Of a DNA stretch of 64,000 nt, positions 50,465-58,174 are shown piece after piece; position 1 is the stretch's first letter; each line of letters starts with the position of its first letter. The stretch is from Streptococcus vicugnae (GTDB lineage Bacteria > Bacillota > Bacilli > Lactobacillales > Streptococcaceae), in NCBI RefSeq assembly GCF_016461705.1, contig NZ_JAEMHW010000003.1, positions 62,001 through 126,000 of the forward strand, given 5' to 3'. The position numbers and the translations under genes are program-made. The notes beneath the pieces were generated by a model. That model was not told the origin of the DNA. It ran no database searches and worked only from the letters and a program-made list of their open reading frames with translations.

Positions 50465-50752
50465 TTAAAATGATTGGAGTTTTAATTCAAAGTCGTTGAT
50501 GACTTTTGCAATATTTTTCCTACCACGGTAAATGCCATAACCAAATAGCAGCATTCCAAGGCTTCCAGAAATCATCAAGACAAAACCAATAATTAGCAAA
50601 ATGATATTTGTATTGTGGAAAAAGTAAATAAGTACAAATCCCAGACTAGCTACGGCTAGAAGCAAGGTCATCCAACGACCTAAATTTTCTAGCATATGTT
50701 TTTGATACGCTATTTCAGTTTCATAACCTCTGATAAGTTCTGATTTTGTCAT
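50465..50752 (-). CDS. levX: LevX-like small membrane protein
   Basis: A 95-residue protein with a soluble N-terminal helix and two membrane segments (about 26-46 and 49-72). It lies after levG at the end of the fructose/mannose PTS operon, the place that levX occupies in S. mutans. The similarity is mainly positional and by size. Function unknown. A large inverted repeat separates it from levG, so its expression may differ from that of levDEFG. Confidence 0.6.
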   Translation of the reverse strand: MTKSELIRGYETEIAYQKHMLENLGRWMTLLLAVASLGFVLIYFFHNTNIILLIIGFVLMISGSLGMLLFGYGIYRGRKNIAKVINDFELKLQSF

Positions 50753-50785
50753 GATTTTTTCCTTCCCATTGAAATCTTTACCCAG

Positions 50786-50880
50786 TGAAAATCACATCTA
50801 AACAAATTAGCATTTTAAAGGTTTGGGGAACCTCTATCGTTTTGGAAATGGAATATGTCTTAGTTACAATGTGATTTTCA
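50786..50880 (-). repeat. Long inverted repeat between levG and levX
   Basis: TGAAAATCACAT (50786-50797) and ATGTGATTTTCA (50869-50880) are a perfect 12-bp pair. They enclose a GGTT-TGGGG-AACC hairpin. No T run follows, so it is more likely an mRNA-processing or stability structure than a terminator. Confidence 0.65.
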
Positions 50881-50887
50881 AAGAATA

Positions 50888-51721
50888 TTAGTAAGATAGA
50901 CCAGGGTTGAAGAAGCCAACAAGAACACCAACAAAAGCAATTACAACAAGCAAAAGCATTACTTTAATTGGTGAGATGTTTTTCTTAGCCATCAACCACC
51001 AGCAAAAGACAATAAATAAGGCTGTAAGGAAACCTGGATAAACAGCATCCAATTTATCTTGGAGAACCAAATAGGGGTTTTTAGCACTACCAAGTTGGAA
51101 TGATGTTTTAACAGATACCCAAGTTGCGGCAACACCACCAACAACCATACCACCGACGATTGACACGGCTTTACGAATAGCTTGACCTTGGGCACCGACA
51201 AGGAATTCAACAGCTTTATCACCTAGTTCATAACCTTTGAAATAGGCAAATTTCATGCCAAAATAGGCTAGCAAGTTCCACACAAGAATATAGAAGATAG
51301 CACCGATTGGCGATCCGCCAGTTGAAAGCCCAAGAGCGATACCCAAGATAACTGGAATCAATGTACCAACAACAAGAGAGTCACCGATACCAGCCACAGG
51401 TCCCATAAGCCCTGCACGAAGGCCATTGATTGTTTCATCATCAACTTCTTCTGAACCATTAGCACGCGCTTCTTCAAGCCCTGCTGTGATACCAACGATA
51501 AGAGCACCAAGTTGAGGTTCAGTATTAAAGAAAGCTGTATAGGTTTGCATTGAACGTGCTTGGTCTTCTTTTTTATCATACAATTCTTCCACGATTGGAA
51601 GCATTGATGTCAAGTAACCAAAGGTTTGCATATGCTCTTGTGAGAAGCAAGTAAGGTTACCATAATACCAATGATGGAAAGATTTCATCAAGGTTTTCTT
51701 TGTTAATTTCTTTTGAGCCAT
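50888..51721 (-). CDS. levG: PTS EIID, mannose/fructose family
   Basis: A 277-residue EIID membrane subunit. The signature SFHHWYYGNLTCFSQEHMQTFGYL opens the protein, followed by TAFFNTEPQLGALIVGITAG and several membrane segments. The start is the ATG at 51721 behind GAGGAGG, one base after the levF stop codon; the longer in-frame reading overlaps levF. With LevF it forms the membrane part of the LevDEFG permease that imports and phosphorylates fructose and mannose. Confidence 0.93.
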   Translation of the reverse strand: MAQKKLTKKTLMKSFHHWYYGNLTCFSQEHMQTFGYLTSMLPIVEELYDKKEDQARSMQTYTAFFNTEPQLGALIVGITAGLEEARANGSEEVDDETINGLRAGLMGPVAGIGDSLVVGTLIPVILGIALGLSTGGSPIGAIFYILVWNLLAYFGMKFAYFKGYELGDKAVEFLVGAQGQAIRKAVSIVGGMVVGGVAATWVSVKTSFQLGSAKNPYLVLQDKLDAVYPGFLTALFIVFCWWLMAKKNISPIKVMLLLVVIAFVGVLVGFFNPGLSY

Positions 51722-51722
51722 T

Positions 51723-52571
51723 TTAGATATCCTCCTCATCATCGTCATCAAAATCATCAGCTGCTGTGGCTGTTGCTCTTACAGTTTTAGCCATTTCAAG
51801 TTCGTAGAATAATACGGCAAAGATTAATGAAATCACTGCACATGATACCAAGTTCAAACCAAGTGAAGCTGCTAAAGTGAAGCCAACAAAGAATGGAATA
51901 AAGTCAGTCACTTTTTCAACAATTTGTTTCAAAAGAATGGCAATTCCGACACATGGTAACAAAGCACCGACTGTGAAGAGGGTTTTCATTGGGATACCAT
52001 CCATTGGAAGAGCATCTTTCATTGCAGTAACAGCAGTTGCACCAAGTTTACACATGATTAATGTTGGTACAAATGAAAAGACAATGTGTGATACCCATGG
52101 GTACAACCAGTCAACTTTGTAAAGTTGTTTAAAGTTTCCTTTTTCAACAGCACGCCAACCAATATGTTGCCAAACAAGGTTCATTGTTGCTGTTCCGTAG
52201 AAAAGCACTGTACCAACAGTACCAACAAGAGTCCCCATTGATTTAGCCAAATTAGCCGCATCAGCTGAGTCAGCTGACAAACCTTGTGAATGGATGGCTA
52301 CCATTGCCAAAGGGATACCAATATAAGATACTGCACGTACATCGGCTGAAACAGTACCACCTGGTGTGACAAGAGCAATGTAAACCAATTGCATGGCCAC
52401 ACCACAAATAACACCTGTTTTGATGTCACCAAGGATAAGACCACAGACAAGACCACCGACAAGAGGACGACCAAGAGTATAGTTACCAATAGTTGTACCA
52501 CCAAGTCCTGGCATTGAAGACAAACATGCAAACAAACCTAACAAGGCCGCTTGAAACCAAGAAATTGTCAT
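51723..52571 (-). CDS. levF: PTS EIIC, mannose/fructose family
   Basis: A 282-residue polytopic EIIC of the mannose family. It starts MTISWFQAALLGLFACLSSMPGLGG and includes GLVCGLILGDIKTGVICGVAMQLVYI, the conserved sugar-pathway region. The C-terminus is acidic (DDFDDDDEEDI). It lies between levE and levG in one operon, coupled to levG. Confidence 0.93.
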   Translation of the reverse strand: MTISWFQAALLGLFACLSSMPGLGGTTIGNYTLGRPLVGGLVCGLILGDIKTGVICGVAMQLVYIALVTPGGTVSADVRAVSYIGIPLAMVAIHSQGLSADSADAANLAKSMGTLVGTVGTVLFYGTATMNLVWQHIGWRAVEKGNFKQLYKVDWLYPWVSHIVFSFVPTLIMCKLGATAVTAMKDALPMDGIPMKTLFTVGALLPCVGIAILLKQIVEKVTDFIPFFVGFTLAASLGLNLVSCAVISLIFAVLFYELEMAKTVRATATAADDFDDDDEEDI

Positions 52572-52647
52572 AATACTTCTTCTCCTATATTATTAAAAAA
52601 ATTTATTAAGTCATCAGAAACCTTGGCTTCTGGATAAACTGTCACTA

Positions 52648-53142
52648 TTAATAACCAAATTTAGATTTGAAATCTGACCAGTAACCAATTGAAACGTCAG
52701 GTAGAAGTTGGAATTTAACTTTGTAACCTGCTTTTTCGATTGCTTCAATTGCATCAGCTTCTTCTTGTGTGATTGATTGGTTGTTACCAAGTTTGACAGC
52801 ACCTGGACGGTCGTTGCATGGGCCAACGATGATTTCCTTAACGTCGCTAGGAACGAAACCTTGGTCAACTAAAAGTTTTTTCATGTCAATTGGGTTTTTA
52901 GTAATCACAAAATATTTTGTATCTGAATCCAAAACTTTTTGTGATTTTTTACCAAAGGCATCTACTGTCCAAACAAAAGTTTTCTTGTCTGAAGCACCTT
53001 TATAAGCTTGTGTCAAAACTTTGTTGCTTGCAGCAGCATCGTTTACAGCGATCAAACCATCACATGGGTATTCTTTTGCCCAGCGTGTTACGGTTTGTCC
53101 GTGAATCATACGGTCGTCAATACGTACAAATGAAACAGTCAT
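52648..53142 (-). CDS. levE: PTS EIIB, mannose/fructose family
   Basis: A 164-residue cytoplasmic EIIB. The phospho-His is in the N-terminal loop VRIDDRMIHGQTVTRW (His14). The rest follows the mannose-family EIIB fold (LIAVNDAAASNKVL, VIGYWSDF-like C-terminus). It passes phosphate from LevD to the incoming sugar. The 18-bp gap to levD indicates one operon. Confidence 0.93.
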   Translation of the reverse strand: MTVSFVRIDDRMIHGQTVTRWAKEYPCDGLIAVNDAAASNKVLTQAYKGASDKKTFVWTVDAFGKKSQKVLDSDTKYFVITKNPIDMKKLLVDQGFVPSDVKEIIVGPCNDRPGAVKLGNNQSITQEEADAIEAIEKAGYKVKFQLLPDVSIGYWSDFKSKFGY

Positions 53143-53160
53143 TGTTAATCTCCTTTTTAA

Positions 53161-53589
53161 TTAAATGTCGTCTTCTTCATCATCTGAAGCGATTTTGAAT
53201 TCTTGAAGAGCTGCTTGAGCTTCTGGCAAAACAGCTTGAACAAAAGCATCACCCTCAAGCATATCTTTCATAACTGCTGAGGTAATTGCCATTGGTAAAT
53301 TCATACCACCAAGGATAACAGCGTCATCAAGTTTGCCAAGTTCGTCCAAAACACTGCAAGCTGTTGTAAGTGGGCTACCACCAACAATATCTGCAAGAAC
53401 GATAACTGAATCTTCAGCTGTCAAACCTGAAATGGCTTGTCTGAAATCTTGCGCAAAATCATCAACGGTTTTTCCATTTTTCAAACCAACCGCAATGACT
53501 TGGTCCATCTTATCTTCAGCGAACATAGCCAAAGAAGTTTTGAGACCTTCTGCAAAACCACCATGACTCACCAGTAGTAAATACTTCAT
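53161..53589 (-). CDS. levD: PTS EIIA, mannose/fructose family
   Basis: A 142-residue EIIA. The phospho-His is in LLVSHGGFAEGLK (about residue 9), and ADIVGGSPLTTA is the family signature. It is the first gene of levDEFGX. Upstream lie a cre site and several ATGACAA motifs, so it should be under both LevR activation and CcpA repression. RBS GGAG lies upstream of the ATG. Confidence 0.93.
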   Translation of the reverse strand: MKYLLLVSHGGFAEGLKTSLAMFAEDKMDQVIAVGLKNGKTVDDFAQDFRQAISGLTAEDSVIVLADIVGGSPLTTACSVLDELGKLDDAVILGGMNLPMAITSAVMKDMLEGDAFVQAVLPEAQAALQEFKIASDDEEDDI

Positions 53590-53629
53590 AGTTTTTTCTC
53601 TCCTTATCTGTCTATTATTCTATCAATGT

Positions 53630-53703
53630 ATTAAGCGTTTTCACACTCTCGTTTGTCATCTCATGATAATGACAATCGCAACATTGAAAATGACAATTGT
53701 CAT
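53630..53703 (-). promoter_or_regulatory. levD regulatory region: cre and ATGACAA array
   Basis: TGAAAACGCTTAAT on the minus strand (53630-53643) is a near-cre. Upstream, ATGACAAT occurs at 53669-53676 and 53690-53697, exactly 21 bp apart. Inverted copies are TTGTCAT at 53653-53659 and ATTGTCAT at 53696-53703. Two helical turns between direct repeats suits a dimeric response regulator, presumably LevR. Confidence 0.65.
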
Positions 53704-53716
53704 TTTTAGAAAACAT

Positions 53717-53758
53717 GAAAAAAGTCTGGAACAATTCTTTCCAGACTTTCTTTTTTAT
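53717..53758 (-). terminator. levT terminator
   Basis: Stem AAAGTCTGGAA / TTCCAGACTTT followed by TTTTC on the minus strand. It separates levQSRT from levDEFGX. Confidence 0.85.
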
Positions 53759-55056
53759 TTTAAACTATCCTCAATTTCCTTCTGAATAGCAAATAAATCA
53801 CTATCAATGCTGTTATTAGCTAAGGATTTATTGATGATATAATCCGCTTGATTCATCACACTATTGTAAGTTTTAAAAGTTGGCTTAGTCACACCTTGGC
53901 TGAGCATCGAATCTAGCGTTGAAACGGTCAAAGACTCAGAACCAAAGCCGTCTTCTTTCAATTTATCCTCTGTTGCTTGACTGCGCATGACAGATTTCAA
54001 AACTGAACTTCCTTGAGAGTAATTGAAGACAGACTGTTGGACTTTTTCGTCAGTGCACAAAAATTTTAAAAATTTCCAAGCAGCGCTGCGGTGTTTTGTT
54101 TTCGATGAGATCGCATAAAGTGATGTTGAAACCTGTGTCGCATCAACCCCTTTTTGGCTAGCTGGCATGGTCACACAAGACCATGAGAATGTTGAATACT
54201 TAGCAACGTGGTAAGGATAAGGTTTATAAGTTCGATACATGGCTAATGACATTGGAATAAAGGCAACTTTTCCTTCATCAAAGTCTTTTGTCGTTACTTC
54301 ATAATTTCCATTTAGAGCTTTTAGTTGAGTAATTAACCCCAAAGCTTTTTTAACCTTTTCACTATCAAAATACGCTTTGCTACCTGTTTCATTGAAAAGT
54401 TTTGCGCCATAAGCCGCAACAGCTTGCTGCCAAGTATAGCCAACACAACCGTACTGATCAATGACTCCATCGCCATCTGTATCTTTGGTGACTTGTTTAC
54501 AAATGTTATAAAAATCATCAACCGTCCAACCTGATTTTGGAATGCTAATGCCTTCTTTTTCAAGAAGATCAATGTTAATACACATCATGGTTGGATTGCT
54601 TTCAAACGGCAAGGCATAATGGCTATGATTGTATTCTCCAGCTTGGTAAGACGACTTATAAAAAATTGAATCATAAAAACTAGTGCTGATGCTACTATCC
54701 AAATTAGACAAGGCACCTGTTGATGACAAAAGATTAAAGTCATCTTCTGGCACGATAAAGACATCAGGTTGCTTTCCAGCGACAATCTGATCTGTCAACC
54801 AGTTTGAATAATCTGCCTTTGAAATCCCACTTTCGTAGACAACCTTGACACTAGGATGGAGTTTTTCAAAGCGTTTAATGGCTGTGTCAATAACTTTATA
54901 ATCATTACCGTTTGGCACATCCCAGCTGCTGCCAGCATAAACACCAATCTTTAAAATCGTCTTTTGTTGCATTTGATAATAAACATAACCACCAACACAA
55001 GCACTTAAAAGAACAAGCACCGAAAGCCAAAGTTTTATCTTGGTTAGTTTAGTCAT
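53755..55056 (-). CDS. levT: LevT, extracellular sugar-binding component of the Lev sensory system
   Basis: A 433-residue family 1 solute-binding protein anchored by an N-terminal membrane segment (about 7-27) rather than by a lipobox. The binding domain contains VVYESGISKADYSNWLTDQIVAGKQPDVFIV and a calcium-loop-like DTDGDGVIDQYG. The start is the ATG at 55056, which overlaps the levR stop (ATGACTAA); the earlier in-frame start is inside levR. No transporter partner is present. It belongs to the four-component system LevQRST known from S. mutans, where it senses fructose or mannose outside the cell. Confidence 0.87.
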   Translation of the reverse strand: MTKLTKIKLWLSVLVLLSACVGGYVYYQMQQKTILKIGVYAGSSWDVPNGNDYKVIDTAIKRFEKLHPSVKVVYESGISKADYSNWLTDQIVAGKQPDVFIVPEDDFNLLSSTGALSNLDSSISTSFYDSIFYKSSYQAGEYNHSHYALPFESNPTMMCINIDLLEKEGISIPKSGWTVDDFYNICKQVTKDTDGDGVIDQYGCVGYTWQQAVAAYGAKLFNETGSKAYFDSEKVKKALGLITQLKALNGNYEVTTKDFDEGKVAFIPMSLAMYRTYKPYPYHVAKYSTFSWSCVTMPASQKGVDATQVSTSLYAISSKTKHRSAAWKFLKFLCTDEKVQQSVFNYSQGSSVLKSVMRSQATEDKLKEDGFGSESLTVSTLDSMLSQGVTKPTFKTYNSVMNQADYIINKSLANNSIDSDLFAIQKEIEDSLK

Positions 55057-55732
55057 GGTCATCATCCTCAAATGATTTGAGTGTTACACCTGTCTGAACT
55101 GCCCAAATCGCTAATTGCGTACGATCTCGCAAATTGAGTTTTGACAAAATATTAGAAAGGTAATTGCGCACTGTTCCTTCTGATAAATACAACTTCGCAG
55201 CAATTTCTTTGTTTGACAAACCAAATCCGATTTGTTGAATGATACGCCATTCCATTTTGCTAATGTCATGAACCAAGTCATCGTCAACTTGGATAGCAAA
55301 ATTTGATTGAGCCATTTGTGAAAATAATTTAAAAACCTTGGTTGCAATATCAGGGTTTATCATGGCACGTCCTTCATTGGCTGTCACAACAGCATCGTGC
55401 AAATCATCCATTGACGTCCCTTTTAACATGTAACCTGTCGCACCGTATTTAAGAGCGCTGTAGATAAAATCATCATCATCAAATGTCGTCAAAATGATAA
55501 CCTTGATATTTGGATAGTTTTCTTTGACTGCTTTGGTACACAAAACACCATCCATTTTTGGCATACGAATATCCATCAAAATAACATCAGGTTTGCTCGT
55601 TGGCAGAGTTTCTAGGACCTCTGTTCCATCACTCACAGCCCCAACAACTTCAATATCAGGATACGCTGATAAAACAATCTTCAAAGATTCGCGAATCAGC
55701 TCCTGATCATCTGCAATAAGTACTCGTATCAT
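55049..55732 (-). CDS. levR: LevR, NarL/LuxR-type response regulator
   Basis: A 227-residue response regulator. The receiver domain has the acidic pair in LIADDQ, the phospho-Asp54 in VILMDIRMPKMDG and the conserved Lys in ATGYMLKGT. The C-terminal LuxR helix-turn-helix contains GLSNKEIAAKLYLSEGTVRNYLSNILSKL. It overlaps levS by four bases and levT by eight. It is unrelated to the sigma-54 activator also called LevR in Bacillus. Likely targets are levD and fruA, whose upstream regions share ATGACAA motifs. Confidence 0.92.
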   Translation of the reverse strand: MIRVLIADDQELIRESLKIVLSAYPDIEVVGAVSDGTEVLETLPTSKPDVILMDIRMPKMDGVLCTKAVKENYPNIKVIILTTFDDDDFIYSALKYGATGYMLKGTSMDDLHDAVVTANEGRAMINPDIATKVFKLFSQMAQSNFAIQVDDDLVHDISKMEWRIIQQIGFGLSNKEIAAKLYLSEGTVRNYLSNILSKLNLRDRTQLAIWAVQTGVTLKSFEDDDHD

Positions 55733-57045
55733 CCTTCTTCTCCTTGTATTTTAGAGATATGAATCGTTGTAGAAAATCCATCTTTACCAGAAAAGGCAAC
55801 GCGACCACCAATAATGGCTAAACGTTCTGTCATCTGCGTTAAGCCGAAACCATACTTGATGGTTTCACTTCCTGTTCCATTATCCTTAATCAATAAAACA
55901 TAATCACTCTCACTAAGCATGGTAATGCTGATTTTGGTTGCACGACCATGTCGCAAAGAATTCGTTACAGATTCCTGAATAACTCGGAAAATAACGTCCT
56001 CTTTGGTCTTATCAAAGTCAACATTATCCCAGTGATAATTTAAATCAATTTGCAAGTGTGACAACTCTTGGTACTCTGAAAGCATCTTCTCTAGAGCATC
56101 TTTCAACGTACGATTTTCAAGAGCACCTGGTCGCATTTTATTAAGAGATCGTCGAACATCAACAATCCCTTCGCGAACGACATTTGAAACACTGCTTAAT
56201 TGTTTTTTGGCATGTTCTGGGTCAAGGTCAATCAAAACCGTCACGGCATCAATCCCTGCCGAAATTCCCGTCAAAGCATGTCCAATCGTATCATGAATTT
56301 CACGCGCGATACGTCTACGTTCCCTATCTTCAGTAATCTTTTCAGACACCGCAACGTATTCCTTCAAACGCGTATTGGCTTGCGCAGCCATTAATAATTC
56401 TTCCTCAATCTTATGATTTTCTGTCACCGAATAAATAATATAAGTCATCAATGAAATGATAAAGACAATCATATTAAGTGACACCAGACAATTCTTGATG
56501 AACGAAATCACAAGACGTGTGCCTGCTGGAAAGAAATTGATATAAACATCCAAATCAGGCGTTCTCACCAAAAGTGACAACACATCATAATTTGATAGCA
56601 AAAGTGCACCAAAACTAGCGACAATAAAAAGTAACCAAGCTTTTTTTTCGCGAAAGGTGTAAAAGTCCGTATATGAAAAGAAAATATCCATGAAGACCAA
56701 TAAAATCAAGCCATTATATGATAGTTGCAAAGCAAAAAAAGTCGCAAACAGCAAAATGATTTCAAGAGCAGCTAACCAATCGCGCACCTTGGTTTCCCTT
56801 TCAAATTCACGATTTCTGACATACATCACCAAAAGTAAGCCAATAAAAAATAAATTTGATAACCAAAAAATTCGCTCAGGTGAACTTGGAATAATATTGA
56901 TTTTTTCTAACAGCGAACGACTAAAATTATTTTCAATAATGTACTTAGTCGCTGACAGATAGACTGAACTGTAAAAAAGCACCGCTAAAAAATTAATGAC
57001 CAACAGCGCACGTTTGGCAAATTCAACATTTTTTAAAACTTTCAT
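55729..57045 (-). CDS. levS: LevS, sensor histidine kinase of the NarX/HisKA_3 type
   Basis: A 438-residue membrane kinase. About six membrane segments lie in the first 215 residues with only short loops outside, so it must hear sugar through partner proteins. The phospho-acceptor His is in RIAREIHDTIGHALTG. The catalytic domain has RVIQESVTNSLRHG (N box) and IKDNGTGSETIKYGFGLTQMTERL (G boxes). The ATG at 57045 overlaps the levQ stop (TAATG); a GTG three codons earlier is possible. It pairs with LevR. Confidence 0.9.
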   Translation of the reverse strand: MKVLKNVEFAKRALLVINFLAVLFYSSVYLSATKYIIENNFSRSLLEKINIIPSSPERIFWLSNLFFIGLLLVMYVRNREFERETKVRDWLAALEIILLFATFFALQLSYNGLILLVFMDIFFSYTDFYTFREKKAWLLFIVASFGALLLSNYDVLSLLVRTPDLDVYINFFPAGTRLVISFIKNCLVSLNMIVFIISLMTYIIYSVTENHKIEEELLMAAQANTRLKEYVAVSEKITEDRERRRIAREIHDTIGHALTGISAGIDAVTVLIDLDPEHAKKQLSSVSNVVREGIVDVRRSLNKMRPGALENRTLKDALEKMLSEYQELSHLQIDLNYHWDNVDFDKTKEDVIFRVIQESVTNSLRHGRATKISITMLSESDYVLLIKDNGTGSETIKYGFGLTQMTERLAIIGGRVAFSGKDGFSTTIHISKIQGEEG

Positions 57046-58010
57046 TATTGCCACCCCGTTAAATCACTATTTAAGACATTGTCACTTGTCATGAATTCAA
57101 CTGGAATAACAATCTCTTTATCTACTTTTTTATCCTGATAAAGTCGATAACCAGCTTGAATAGCTTTCTCACCAATGGTCAAAGGTGACTGTGCAACGGT
57201 AGCTTGAATAGAACTAGTTGTTGCTAATAAGTTTTTCATGTCAGGTGAACCGTCAACACCATAAATTTTAACAGGAGCTGTAACTTTCATATTCTCAATA
57301 GCAGCAAGCGCCCCTATTGCCACTTGGTCATTAAGAGCCATGACCGTATCAAAATCTACCCCAGAATTGATAACTGATTCAACTTGTGGCATGGCAACCT
57401 CGGTCTGACCCAAACAATCTTTTCTATCAACAACTTGATAGCTATCATGTCCCTTGATTGTCGCCAAAAAACCATTGATCCGATCAACCGCAGACACCGC
57501 TTTTTGGTGCTCTAAAAGTAAAATTTTAGCACTTGACTGAGTCTGCATAAGGTTTTTCGCGCATAGGACACCTGCTTGATAATTATCTGACACAATCGTC
57601 GTGTCCACTGGAGAATTATCTGAAAGCTGACTATCCACAACCACAATCTTAATTCCTGTTTTCTTAGCTTTCTTCAAAACTTTAATCAATTTTTTGCTGT
57701 TGGCATCAACAGGATTGATGATAATAATATTGACCCCTTTTTTGATAAATAATTCCACTTGCTGAGTCTGTTTATTAACATCAAGTGCTGGGTCCCTTGT
57801 GTAGAGAATATCGTTGTTTTCCTCTACTATTTTATCGATTTCATTATTTAGAACCTTATAGAAATCATTGTTCATGGTCATATAAGTTGCTCCTATTTTG
57901 ACACGATTTTCATTATAAGGAACTAATTTGTAATGAAGATAAATGCCAAGCATCGTTAACAGCGCAATAAAAACGCTTACTATTAATGCTATAAGTTTTC
58001 CTTTTTTCAT
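57045..58010 (-). CDS. levQ: LevQ, RbsB-like membrane-anchored sugar-binding protein
   Basis: A 321-residue periplasmic-binding-protein-like protein with one N-terminal membrane anchor (about 7-26) and no lipobox. The type I binding fold is shown by KKGVNIIIINPVDANSKKLIKVLKKAKKTGIKIVVVDSQL and VMALNDQVAIGALAAIENM. No ribose-type permease is near. It is the first gene of the levQ-S-R-T operon and, with LevT, should present sugar to the LevS kinase. It lies about 165 bp downstream of fruA. Confidence 0.88.
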   Translation of the reverse strand: MKKGKLIALIVSVFIALLTMLGIYLHYKLVPYNENRVKIGATYMTMNNDFYKVLNNEIDKIVEENNDILYTRDPALDVNKQTQQVELFIKKGVNIIIINPVDANSKKLIKVLKKAKKTGIKIVVVDSQLSDNSPVDTTIVSDNYQAGVLCAKNLMQTQSSAKILLLEHQKAVSAVDRINGFLATIKGHDSYQVVDRKDCLGQTEVAMPQVESVINSGVDFDTVMALNDQVAIGALAAIENMKVTAPVKIYGVDGSPDMKNLLATTSSIQATVAQSPLTIGEKAIQAGYRLYQDKKVDKEIVIPVEFMTSDNVLNSDLTGWQ

Positions 58011-58118
58011 TCCCTACCTTATCTACTTACTCAAAAATATCAACTAACAATACACAAATATTATAGCATGTTTAAAATGTCTAGACAATTTGGTCGTGAT
58101 TGACAGCTATCAAGAAGA

Positions 58119-58157
58119 AAAAGAAAGGAAAACAACCATTCTCCTTTCTTTTCATTT
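58119..58157 (-). terminator. fruA terminator
   Basis: Stem GAAAGGA / TCCTTTC followed by TTTTTC on the minus strand, after the fruA stop. Confidence 0.7.
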
Positions 58158-58174
58158 CCCTAATATCCTAAATG

